NCBI RefSeq assembly: GCF_000621705.1
Contig: NZ_JHXO01000005.1
Coordinates: 124,001 to 188,000, forward strand
DNA from: Prolixibacter bellariivorans ATCC BAA-1284
GTDB taxonomy: Bacteria; Bacteroidota; Bacteroidia; Bacteroidales; Prolixibacteraceae
Direction: 5' to 3'
DNA length: 64,000 nucleotides
Both the position numbers and the translations under genes were made by a program. A model generated the notes under the pieces. That model was not told the DNA's origin. It ran no database searches and worked only from the letters and a program-made list of their open reading frames with translations. Each line of letters opens with the position of its first letter. Within the stretch, counting starts at the first letter, position 1. Below are positions 30,362 to 37,684 of the stretch, piece by piece.

Positions 30362-31060
30362 ATGGGAATTAATAATCGAATGTATTCGACATCGGATGCA
30401 GAAATGCTGGAAACAGCCGACGTGATAGCTGCGTCGTTGAATGATGATATCGCTGATTTTACGGCCTTTGATTCCACCCTGACGGCTGATTATGTAACAA
30501 CGGTTCAGGGAGCAGTTGGCCGGGTGAAGGAAATCAAGCCGGATGATGTGGTCATCGACGAGATGAGCGAATGGACCCAGAAGGTGGATGCTGCGATGAA
30601 AAAGAGCAGCGATGCCTACTCCAACCTGGCCTACTTTGTCCGCAAGGCGTTCAACGGAAATGTGGCGGTTCAGAACCAGTTTGGTTTGAACGACTATAAA
30701 AAGGCGCGCGACAGCCAGGCGAGGATGGTATTGTTCATGGAAACGCTGGGCGACCAGGCCACTGCACATCACGATGAGCTGGTGGCCGCAGGTTGCGGCG
30801 AAGATGTGATCACAACCGTCTCTGAGGTAGCCACCGAACTGCGCGACTCGAATATTGGGCAGGAGAAGTTCAAGAAGGAGCGGGGCGTGCTGACCCAGGA
30901 ACGGGTGAAACGCCTGAACGAGGTGTACCAGTTGCTGGTTCCCCTCAGCGAGGCGGCGCAAATCATCTATCGCGACGACCCGGCCCGCCTGGCCAAGTAT
31001 ACCCTGACCAGCACGAGCAGCGCTCCGGGCGGCACAGACGAGCCGTCTGACGACCTCTAA
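30362..31060 (+). CDS. Unknown helical protein in the accessory island
   Basis: This 232-residue protein has no signal peptide or membrane segment and appears almost entirely alpha-helical and acidic (DDVVIDEMSEWTQKVDAAMKKSSDAY ... DYKKARDSQARMVLFMETLGDQATAHHDELVAAG). It ends in a flexible tail TSTSSAPGGTDEPSDDL. I do not recognise the family. It is preceded by the 21-bp repeat and followed by a strong hairpin and two REPs. The G+C content is higher than in the cassette genes that follow, so it is not part of that array. It may be a structural or repeat-associated protein; no function is assigned. Confidence 0.7.
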   Translation: MGINNRMYSTSDAEMLETADVIAASLNDDIADFTAFDSTLTADYVTTVQGAVGRVKEIKPDDVVIDEMSEWTQKVDAAMKKSSDAYSNLAYFVRKAFNGNVAVQNQFGLNDYKKARDSQARMVLFMETLGDQATAHHDELVAAGCGEDVITTVSEVATELRDSNIGQEKFKKERGVLTQERVKRLNEVYQLLVPLSEAAQIIYRDDPARLAKYTLTSTSSAPGGTDEPSDDL

Positions 31061-31066
31061 ACTTTC

Positions 31067-31100
31067 TTTCCCCGCCGGCCTGGTACCACCGGCGGGGAAA
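31067..31100 (+). terminator. Terminator after the helical protein gene
   Basis: TTTCCCCGCCGG (31067-31078) pairs perfectly with CCGGCGGGGAAA (31089-31100), seven bases after the stop codon. Confidence 0.7.
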
Positions 31101-31113
31101 TGAAAGAACCATT

Positions 31114-31144
31114 ACCCTGACAGGGTTCTGAACCCTGTCAGGGT
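31114..31144. repeat. REP palindrome
   Basis: ACCCTGACAGGGTT, CTG, AACCCTGTCAGGGT: 14-bp perfect arms with a 3-base loop. Followed by TTTTTG, so it could also terminate transcription. Confidence 0.85.
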
Positions 31145-31195
31145 TTTTGTTGCAAGCCCTGACGGTGGTAATTAGGGACTGCTGAAAAGCTTCCT

Positions 31196-31226
31196 AACCT
31201 GACAGGTTTGCGAAACCTGTCAGGTT
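31196..31226. repeat. REP palindrome
   Basis: AACCTGACAGGTTT, GCG, AAACCTGTCAGGTT: 14-bp perfect arms. The variant CCTGACAGG core matches the copy inside the transposase gene. Confidence 0.85.
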
Positions 31227-31306
31227 TTTGGTTCAATGGTTATTGGAGTGAATGGTAAAATATTTTGTTAATTTAGTATGGCTGAGTTTGAAGACTCAAC
31301 ATAATA

Positions 31307-31369
31307 GGTTAACAATACATACCTATACGGGGGTATAAGAACAATTGTATTTACACACTAGTTATGCAC
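31307..31369. other. attC-like site 0 (left end of cassette array)
   Basis: A short, partly self-complementary element that ends TTACACACTAGTTATGCAC. The terminal GTTATGCAC (31361-31369) is the exact reverse complement of GTGCATAAC at 32197-32205, at the far end of the first cassette. The inner CTATACGGGGGTATA can form a hairpin. The 5' part (GGTTAACAATACAT) matches the AACAAT start of the other sites. Confidence 0.5.
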
Positions 31370-31399
31370 AAGTTGAAATGAATAGAAACTGTTGAAAAG

Positions 31400-32191
31400 A
31401 TGATAAAAAAAGAGTTTAAAGAAATCATAAAGCAACAAGTACGAAGTAAAGTTTCTCAACTTTCGACATGGAAGCAGGTTCGATATCAAGGTGGGAGATT
31501 ATATTATGAAACGACTATAATTGCCAATGAAATATCTGACTATCCAACAGAAATAAAAATCTACTATTTGGAGACTCTTTTAAATCAAAAATTCATTATC
31601 CAAGATAATTTGCCGAGTGAAGCGCCTGATATAACTGCGGAATTAAAAGATTGGATTCAAACGATGATTGCAAGATTGAAAATCAACAATCTCAAGGAGA
31701 CAGAAAATTTTCAAGACAAGGATATAGATGAAATCTCCTTTGACAATTTAAACATTGACACGAACCTCAAACAAATTTTGCTTTCAAGGATTGATGAAAT
31801 AAAAAAATGTATAAAATCAAAAGCTTATTTATCAGTTCTCTTTTTGACTGGAAGTGTAATGGAAGGACTTTTACTTGGCTATGCATTGCAATACCCAAAA
31901 CTATTCAACTCTTCACCGTCTGTTCCCAAGGATGAGTCTAATAAAGTAAAAACACTTAATAACTGGACATTATCAGATTTCATAAATGTTGCGTCTCAAC
32001 TTGGACTATTAAATGAAGATGTAAAAAAACATAGCCACACATTGAGAGACTTTAGGAACTATATTCATCCGAAAGAACAACTCAAATCACTGTTTAATCC
32101 AGATGAAGGTACATCTAAAATAAATTGGTATGTGCTAAAAGCTTGTGTAATCCAATTAAGCGACAATGAGAAAAAACTAAAAAATAAATAA
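31400..32191 (+). CDS. Cassette A: HEPN-like protein
   Basis: A 263-residue cytoplasmic protein. The N-terminal 100 residues are charged and helical and unrecognised. The C-terminal half (about 120-263) resembles a HEPN-type four-helix domain, with LSVLFLTGSVMEGLLLGYAL and the motif LRDFRNYIHP (Arg 216/219 to His 223), a spacing seen in HEPN ribonucleases and in DUF4145-like proteins. HEPN domains often act as RNA-cutting toxins in defence systems. This role is inferred from the motif and from the cassette setting. Its attC-like element starts 6 bp after the stop. Confidence 0.7.
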   Translation: MIKKEFKEIIKQQVRSKVSQLSTWKQVRYQGGRLYYETTIIANEISDYPTEIKIYYLETLLNQKFIIQDNLPSEAPDITAELKDWIQTMIARLKINNLKETENFQDKDIDEISFDNLNIDTNLKQILLSRIDEIKKCIKSKAYLSVLFLTGSVMEGLLLGYALQYPKLFNSSPSVPKDESNKVKTLNNWTLSDFINVASQLGLLNEDVKKHSHTLRDFRNYIHPKEQLKSLFNPDEGTSKINWYVLKACVIQLSDNEKKLKNK

Positions 32192-32196
32192 AACCA

Positions 32197-32331
32197 GTGC
32201 ATAACAATGTGTAAATTTTATAGCGGGTTCGGTGGTGTGCGGGGGGCAGATTCTCGCATCAATTTCCGTCCTGCCGGACTGGAAATCACTCCGAGAATCC
32301 GCTACAAAACTTACACGAAACGTTAGCAAGC
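32197..32331. other. attC-like site 1
   Basis: A 135-bp element that folds on itself. Outer boxes are GTGCATAACAATGTGTAAA (32197-32215) and TTACACGAAACGTTAGC (32311-32327); next come TAGCGGGTTC with GAATCCGCTA and GATTCTCG with CGAGAATC; then ATTTCC with GGAAAT round a CCGTCCTGCC loop. The 3' box GTTAGCAAGC (32322-32331) complements the first box of site 2, not its own, which is the hallmark of serial cassettes. Confidence 0.7.
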
Positions 32332-32344
32332 ATAAAAAAAGAAA

Positions 32345-33118
32345 ATGGCAATCTGTAAATTATGTAAAAACGAAACAGATCTAATAAAGAAGTCCCATAT
32401 TATTCCTGAGTTTCTTTACAAAGAACTTTATGACAGAAGCCATCGAATGCGAAAGTTTGATGCAATAGCAAAGGCTAAAGGCATTGAGAAAGTATCAAAA
32501 CCGCCTACAGGAGAATATGAAGGAGGATTGCTATGTCGAGAATGTGATGGAGAAAGGCTTGGAAAATATGAAAGCTACTTAGGCAAAATATTAGTAAACT
32601 CTGATATGCCTGAAGAACAGAAGTTGCATTGTGAAAGAATCGTAAATGAAACAGGAGTTGAGTTCTTAAAAATTGAGAATATTGATTATCGACTTTTAAA
32701 GCTCAGCCTTCTAACGATACTTTGGCGTTCAGGAATTTCAAGTAGACAAACATATAAAGAAGTATCATTAGGGCCTTATGAAGAAAAAATAAGAGAACAA
32801 CTTTTTGAAGAGGAGCCTTCGTCTGACTCTGATATTCCAATTGTAATAATGTCATGGAGAAATGATTCAGAATTAGCAACTGATGTAATCGCACAACCAA
32901 TAAAGCATAGAAAGAATGGGAAAACATATTATTCAATAATTTTAAATGGATATATAATCCTTTATTTTGTATCTGAAAATTCCATTGACGAGAATCTAAA
33001 TTTCTTTCGCCTAAAAGAGGATAATACTTTATCAATTGTTCATTTGCCGAGGGGGACAGGTATGGATTTCTTAATGAACTATACTGGAGTGAAAAATGAG
33101 ATACAGAAAAGAAAATAA
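32345..33118 (+). CDS. Cassette B: HNH-like zinc-finger protein
   Basis: This 257-residue protein begins with a split zinc site: CKLC (Cys 4, 7), then KKSHIIPEFLYKEL with the His 18 of HNH-like folds, and CREC (Cys 64, 67). The SHIIP motif is typical of a group of HNH nucleases, but the usual N and final H are not obvious, so the site may be degenerate or may serve a different nuclease-like fold. The rest is helical then beta (VIMSWRNDSELATDVIAQPI, YSIILNGYIILYFV). Small HNH-like proteins are frequent in mobile and defence regions. Start chosen at the first ATG, 22 bp after the recombination point. Confidence 0.7.
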   Translation: MAICKLCKNETDLIKKSHIIPEFLYKELYDRSHRMRKFDAIAKAKGIEKVSKPPTGEYEGGLLCRECDGERLGKYESYLGKILVNSDMPEEQKLHCERIVNETGVEFLKIENIDYRLLKLSLLTILWRSGISSRQTYKEVSLGPYEEKIREQLFEEEPSSDSDIPIVIMSWRNDSELATDVIAQPIKHRKNGKTYYSIILNGYIILYFVSENSIDENLNFFRLKEDNTLSIVHLPRGTGMDFLMNYTGVKNEIQKRK

Positions 33119-33125
33119 AAAATTT

Positions 33126-33247
33126 GCTTGCTAACAATGTGTAAATTTTATACCGGGTTCTATGGTGTTTGGGGCGATTTCCGTCCTGCCGAATTAGAAA
33201 TCGCCCTGAGACTCCGCTACAAAAAAATACATCAACCGGTAGGCAAC
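33126..33247. other. attC-like site 2
   Basis: A 122-bp element starting GCTTGCTAACAATGTGTAAA and ending ATACATCAACCGGTAGGCAAC. Inner arms are GCGATTTC with GAAATCGC, around CGTCCTGCCG, the same loop as site 1. The first box is the exact reverse complement of GTTAGCAAGC at 32322-32331. The 3' core reads GGTAGGCA instead of GTTAGGC. Confidence 0.7.
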
Positions 33248-33261
33248 ATAAAGACTACAAC

Positions 33262-34092
33262 ATGACACAAACCTCAATTATAGAAAAGTTTGACAATATC
33301 ATAAAAATTGGCACAACATTAGGTGAAAATTGGTTCAGAGGTCATTCGAGAATTATTAAAGAATTGACTCCTGGGATATATAGAAAGCCATATTCGAGTA
33401 GAATCTATAGAGAGTTTAGACCCGATATAGAATTTCAATTTGCAGAGGATTTTAAAAGAAAAGCACCTTCCATTGCGACAAATCTACCTAATAATGACAA
33501 TCACATAGAATGGTTATTTTTAATGCAACATCATGGTGTGCCGACAAGATTACTCGACTGGACAGAAAATATTCTAATAGCAACTTTTTTTGTTGTTGAT
33601 TCAGATTTAGACAAAGATGGTGAATTATGGACTTTTTTACCATGGCAATTAAACGAAAGCCATGGCTTTTATGGACTTCCTTCAAATAGCAAAAACAAGA
33701 CACTGCAGTTTCTATCACATGAGATATTTCATGACAATCCTGAAAAACTGAGGGAAGAATATGGGCTGTCGGACACTCCCAAAGCACCAATGGCTTTTCT
33801 TCCTCCGCTGATGCATCCTCGAATGAATGCCCAACAAAGTTGTTTCACAATTCATCCCCATCCCCAAAAAGGATATAGCATTCCTGAGCTTATTCCAAGT
33901 AATAGATATTTGATGAGATATATTATTCCTAAAAATCTGAAAAAGACTTTCAGAAGTAATTTAAACAATTTGGGAATTACTCACCGGACTATTTTCCCTG
34001 ACTTAGTTGGTTTAGCCAAATCTCTAAAAGACAAAGAAAGTGTTTTAGCATGGGGACAACCAGACCCGTTAATATTTAAAGAATATGAATAA
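33262..34092 (+). CDS. Cassette C: FRG-domain protein
   Basis: A protein of 276 residues from the ATG at 33262 (MTQTSIIEKFDNI). The frame is open upstream to 33169, but that part lies in the attC-like site and should not be coding. It carries the FRG domain, named for its Phe-Arg-Gly motif, seen as ENWFRGHSR; EWLFLMQHHGVPTRLLDWTENILIATFF is the characteristic second motif. FRG proteins are widespread, often next to phage-defence or toxin genes, with no settled activity. The start follows the recombination point by 23 bp, and its attC-like element begins 6 bp after the stop. Confidence 0.88.
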   Translation: MTQTSIIEKFDNIIKIGTTLGENWFRGHSRIIKELTPGIYRKPYSSRIYREFRPDIEFQFAEDFKRKAPSIATNLPNNDNHIEWLFLMQHHGVPTRLLDWTENILIATFFVVDSDLDKDGELWTFLPWQLNESHGFYGLPSNSKNKTLQFLSHEIFHDNPEKLREEYGLSDTPKAPMAFLPPLMHPRMNAQQSCFTIHPHPQKGYSIPELIPSNRYLMRYIIPKNLKKTFRSNLNNLGITHRTIFPDLVGLAKSLKDKESVLAWGQPDPLIFKEYE

Positions 34093-34098
34093 ATTACA

Positions 34099-34160
34099 TT
34101 GCCTAACAAATTGTAAATAGTATTGCGGGAGGGGTGTTGCGCCTTTGCTGCTGCATATTT
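34099..34160. other. attC-like site 3, truncated
   Basis: The first box ATTGCCTAAC ends at 34107 and is complementary to TAGGCAA at 33240-33246. It goes on as AAATTGTAAATAGTATTGCGGG, like the left half of the other sites, but the right half is missing: a REP begins at 34161. Confidence 0.55.
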
Positions 34161-34191
34161 AACCCTGACAGATTTCCGAACCCTGTCAGGT
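34161..34191. repeat. REP palindrome, imperfect
   Basis: AACCCTGACAGATTTCCGAACCCTGTCAGGTT-like: the same family as the other REPs with one diverged arm. It sits at the junction between the truncated attC and the carboxylesterase remnant. Confidence 0.8.
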
Positions 34192-34199
34192 TTTTTTAT

Positions 34200-34280
34200 G
34201 TGTTGAAAAATAAGATTGAGGTGATTGAGCGGCGGTTCTATGTGAAGGCTTCCACGTTGTTCTTCCCCAAAAAACAATAG
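34200..34280 (+). pseudogene. 3' remnant of a carboxylesterase gene
   Basis: The frame ending at the TAG 34278-34280 reads LKNKIEVIERRFYVKASTLFFPKKQ, which aligns with the C-terminus of the gene at 27104-28741 (KKDLELEARYRFMDKLFFPNEQ). The same 42-bp terminator block follows at similar distance (28756 and 34295). The rest of the gene is missing upstream, replaced by the REP and the cassette array. Confidence 0.6.
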
Positions 34281-34300
34281 CAGATAATCACATACTAGGT

Positions 34301-34337
34301 AAAGAAGGAGTTAGAGCAATGCTTTAGCTCCTTCTTC
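34301..34337 (+). terminator. Terminator, right copy of the 42-bp block
   Basis: Same stem-loop as 28762-28798; 34295-34336 are identical to 28756-28797. The last base pair of the stem is lost (CTTCTTC). Confidence 0.75.
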
Positions 34338-34408
34338 GTTTCACGGAGTTTTGTAACCGACCGATTTTCGTTACTTTTAATTGTAACAGATATTCTTGTT
34401 GTAACTAA

Positions 34409-35059
34409 ATGATGATGGTTATGGAAATAAATTGGACGAAGGAATTAGAACCTCTATTTCAGCAATACGGAAAACGTCAGCACCCCCTGGATTATAAAAA
34501 CCGCTACCAACTGGTGGTGATGGTTGTTTTGTCTGCCCAGGATTCGGATAAACACATCAACGAGGTGGCGCCCGGATTTTTTGCCGCTTACCCGGATATG
34601 GAGGCGCTTTCGAGGGCTGAGCCAGCCGATTTACAGCAACACATTGGTTCGGTCCGGAATTTTGGCAACAAATCGAAGTGGCTGATTAAGATGGCCGGGA
34701 TGGTTGGAACAGATAAACATATTCCCCGAACCCTGGACGAGCTGGTTAAGCTACCGGGAATCGGAAGAAAATCGGCTAATGTAATTATTCGGGAATCGGG
34801 AGATACCGCCGAAGGCATTATCGTCGATTTACATGTTGTGCGTGTAGCTCCTCGGTTGGGGATTGCTATGCAGGAAGAAAAGCCCAAGCCGGAAAAAATC
34901 GAAAAGCAACTCATGGCAGCCATCCCGCAGGAGCGATGGAACGAGGCCGGTATGTCTATCTCTTTCCTGGGGCGTGAGATTTGCCGCCCGACAAATCCCA
35001 AATGTGAAACATGTGTCATGAATCCGGTTTGCCGGTATTACAGAGAAGCAAAACAGTAA
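34409..35059 (+). CDS. nth: Endonuclease III-family DNA glycosylase
   Basis: A 216-residue HhH-GPD glycosylase. It has VVLSAQDSDKHINEV, the helix-hairpin-helix with catalytic Lys (KLPGIGRKSANVI), the catalytic Asp in IVDLHVVRVAPRLG, and the [4Fe-4S] ligands C-x6-C-x2-C-x5-C (CRPTNPKCETCVMNPVC). It removes oxidised pyrimidines from DNA. Where most Nth proteins have QxTD and VDTHV, this one has QDSD and VDLHV, so it is a diverged paralogue rather than the standard copy. The N-terminus has several Met codons (MMMVMEINW); the start may be the one at 34421. Confidence 0.9.
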   Translation: MMMVMEINWTKELEPLFQQYGKRQHPLDYKNRYQLVVMVVLSAQDSDKHINEVAPGFFAAYPDMEALSRAEPADLQQHIGSVRNFGNKSKWLIKMAGMVGTDKHIPRTLDELVKLPGIGRKSANVIIRESGDTAEGIIVDLHVVRVAPRLGIAMQEEKPKPEKIEKQLMAAIPQERWNEAGMSISFLGREICRPTNPKCETCVMNPVCRYYREAKQ

Positions 35060-35333
35060 ACCAACTGATACGTAGCGTTATTGGAAGTTGTCGGCTAAGT
35101 TTCATGGTGGAATTCGTGTTTCTTTTACACTTTTTCTGCAAATTTGTTTTCTCAGACCTTTACGAAATAACGTTGCGGAATCCTGTCTCTATCGGTGATG
35201 GCAGGTATGGTTCTGCTACGGACTGGAGATGAGATAGAAGGGAGCCGTTAGGGGACGGTACATCGGGAAAGGGCTGGTTAAAGGAGGTAGCAAATTAAAC
35301 CAATTTGAATAATAACTTATACTGATAACTCCT

Positions 35334-37547
35334 ATGAAGACAAAAGCAATTGCCTTGCTCGTCCTGTTTCATTTTTTCCATGCAGGATTAATGGCTCAGG
35401 AAAAAAAGCCCAATGACACCAGCTTTGAGTGGTACGACATGTCGTTGCCGATGGAAGACCGAATCGATGCCCTGATTTCGGCGATGACCGTCGATGAGAA
35501 AATTAGTCAGTTGATGAATGCCAACGCCCCGATACCGCGACTGGGCGTAAAGGAATACGACTGGTGGAACGAATGCCTCCACGGCGTGGCGCGCAACGGA
35601 AGAGCGACGGTGTTTCCGCAGGCCATTGCTTTAGGGGCTACCTTCGATACCAAACTGGCTTTTCAGGTAGCAACAGCCATTTCCGATGAAGCCCGGGCAA
35701 AGTTCAACATCGCCCAGAAAATGGGGAATTATCACCGGTATGCCGGTCTGACCTTCTGGACACCGAATGTGAATATCTTTCGTGACCCACGTTGGGGCCG
35801 GGGACAGGAAACGTATGGCGAAGATCCTTTTCTGACTTCCCGCATCGGAGTGGCATTCGTTGAAGGATTGCAGGGAAACAATCCCAAATACCTGAAAGCT
35901 GCTGCCTGTGCGAAGCATTTTGCCGTACACTCAGGACCAGAAGCGCTTAGGCATCAGTTCGACGCTGTGGTTTCTTCCAAAGACTTATGGGAAACTTATC
36001 TGCCGGCTTTTGAAGCCCTTGTGAAGGAGGCAAAGGTTGAGGCCGTTATGGGTGCATACAACCGAACGGATGGACAAGCCTGCTGTGCGAGTCCCTTTCT
36101 GTTGCAGGATATCCTCACCAAACAATGGGGTTTTAAAGGGCACATTGTTTCCGATTGCGGAGCAATTCAGGATATCTGGAAGGACCATCATCTGGCGAAA
36201 ACACCAGCGGAAGCTTCATCAATGGCGATTAAAGCCGGCCTGGATTTGAATTGCGGGAGAACATTTGAAAGCCTGAAAAAAGCATTGGATGAAAAACTGG
36301 TGACAGAAAAAGATATTGACAAAGCGTTGCGCGATTTGTTGAGAACCAAGTTTCGCCTTGGATTTTTTGATGACAACCGGGATAATCCGTATGCGCATAT
36401 TTCGCCGGATGTTATTGGCTCCAATGAACATCGAAAACTGGCGCTAGAGGAAGCAGAAAAGTCAATCGTCCTGGTGAAGAATAAAAACCATGTTCTTCCA
36501 CTAAAAAAGGATTTGAAAAGTGTTTTTGTTACCGGTCCGCAAGCGGCTAACGAGGAGGTACTGTTGGGGAATTACTATGGCGTAAACAACAATACAGTCA
36601 ACATCCTGGACGGAATTGTCAGCCAATTGAGCCTGGGAACGACCATTAATTACCGTTATGGTCAACTTCCCTACCGAAAAAATGTCAATCCGATAGATTA
36701 CGTGACAGGAGGAGCAGCTGCGGCCGATGTTTGTATTGCTGTGATGGGGCTTAATGGATTAGTGGAAGGCGAAGAGGGGGCTGCCATTGCTTCAGAGCAT
36801 AAAGGTGACCGGAAAGACATCAGGCTTCCGCAAAGTCAGATCGACTTTCTTAAGAAAATTAAAGCGCAGGGGAAAGGTAACCCATTGGTTGTCGTGATTA
36901 CAGGTGGTTCGCCAATCGCCATTCCCGAAATTTATGATATTGCCGATGCCGTTTTATATGTCTGGTACCCGGGTGAAGAAGGCGGAACCGCCGTTGGTAA
37001 TATTCTTTTTGGTGATGCCGTTCCTTCCGGACGCTTGCCGTTTACGGTGCCCAAATCGGTTAACGATCTTCCTCCTTACGAGGATTATTCGATGAAGGGG
37101 CGTACCTACAAATACATGGAGAAGGAACCTCTTTTCCCGTTTGGCTTTGGACTGTCCTATTCCAAATTCGAATATAGTAAAATGAATATCGGCGCAGGCC
37201 CGGATGGCAAGATAACCGCCAACGTAACGATTTCAAACACCGGTAAATTTGATGCAGAGGAGGTGGCTCAGATGTATACCAGTTCTCCGTTAGCCGGAAA
37301 GGGCGATCCCTTTTATTCACTGGTCGCTTTTCAACGTGTATCGGTGCCTGCAGGCCAGTCGAAAGTTGTTCAGTTTGAGCTGCCCGAGAAGGCGTTCATG
37401 GAGGTTAATGAAGCGGGAAAACGGGTGCTTCGGAAAGGCGAATATAAACTTTGGATTGGCGGATCGCTTCCCGGGAACCGGAGCACAGCGTTAGGGGCAT
37501 CGAAATGCCAGGAAACGTCTGTTGATGTTGCTAAACTTTTCAGGTAA
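35334..37547 (+). CDS. GH3 beta-glucosidase/xylosidase
   Basis: A 737-residue secreted GH3 enzyme without the PA14 insert. Signal peptide ends GLMAQ. The barrel has RDPRWGRGQETYGEDPFL, KHFAVHSGPEALRHQF and the nucleophile in IVSDCGAI (Asp about 274); the second domain has PGEEGGTAVGNILFGD and PSGRLPFTVPKS; FPFGFGLSYSKFEY leads into the FnIII-like end. It hydrolyses terminal beta-linked glucose or xylose. It stands alone with its own terminator, so it is not part of the 1-17 kb cluster, though it is a close relative of the GH3 there. Confidence 0.93.
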   Translation: MKTKAIALLVLFHFFHAGLMAQEKKPNDTSFEWYDMSLPMEDRIDALISAMTVDEKISQLMNANAPIPRLGVKEYDWWNECLHGVARNGRATVFPQAIALGATFDTKLAFQVATAISDEARAKFNIAQKMGNYHRYAGLTFWTPNVNIFRDPRWGRGQETYGEDPFLTSRIGVAFVEGLQGNNPKYLKAAACAKHFAVHSGPEALRHQFDAVVSSKDLWETYLPAFEALVKEAKVEAVMGAYNRTDGQACCASPFLLQDILTKQWGFKGHIVSDCGAIQDIWKDHHLAKTPAEASSMAIKAGLDLNCGRTFESLKKALDEKLVTEKDIDKALRDLLRTKFRLGFFDDNRDNPYAHISPDVIGSNEHRKLALEEAEKSIVLVKNKNHVLPLKKDLKSVFVTGPQAANEEVLLGNYYGVNNNTVNILDGIVSQLSLGTTINYRYGQLPYRKNVNPIDYVTGGAAAADVCIAVMGLNGLVEGEEGAAIASEHKGDRKDIRLPQSQIDFLKKIKAQGKGNPLVVVITGGSPIAIPEIYDIADAVLYVWYPGEEGGTAVGNILFGDAVPSGRLPFTVPKSVNDLPPYEDYSMKGRTYKYMEKEPLFPFGFGLSYSKFEYSKMNIGAGPDGKITANVTISNTGKFDAEEVAQMYTSSPLAGKGDPFYSLVAFQRVSVPAGQSKVVQFELPEKAFMEVNEAGKRVLRKGEYKLWIGGSLPGNRSTALGASKCQETSVDVAKLFR

Positions 37548-37628
37548 GATGCGATATACCGGTTGGCGAATTTTCCCTGGCGGAGATGAGTTACCCGGAA
37601 TGAATTGTAAGATTTCGATATGATAGAA

Positions 37629-37658
37629 AGAGCCGGGACAAACGTTCCGGCTCTTTTT
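37629..37658 (+). terminator. Terminator after GH3
   Basis: AGAGCCGGGAC, AAAC, GTTCCGGCTCT followed by TTTTT. Confidence 0.8.
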
Positions 37659-37684
37659 GTTATCAATATCTTGTTTCTCTTTGC

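Larger units (their letters stand above)
31362..34160 (+). mobile_element. Integrase-less gene-cassette array (CALIN-like), three cassettes
   Basis: Three single-gene units each begin 22-38 bp before a start codon, just after the G of a GTT-type core, and end in an attC-like element whose first box is complementary to the beginning of the same unit. The pairs are TTATGCAC with GTGCATAA, TTAGCAAGC with GCTTGCTAA, and TAGGCAA with TTGCCTA. All genes have the same orientation and are visibly A+T-rich compared with the surroundings. This is how integron cassettes look after IntI recombination at attC. No integrase gene or attI is present in the window. The right end is cut by a REP. Confidence 0.7.

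Noticed and set aside
30347-30961. 204-residue minus-strand frame opposite the helical protein
   Set aside because: It is a shadow of the plus-strand gene, which has a normal terminator and better composition.
29521-31226. REP hairpins as a CRISPR array
   Set aside because: Copies are irregularly spaced, with no regular spacer length, and no cas genes are present.
28756-34336. 42-bp repeat as attachment sites of an integrated phage or ICE
   Set aside because: The similarity extends into the C-terminus of a protein gene and includes a terminator, and no integrase is present; gene duplication and loss explains it better.
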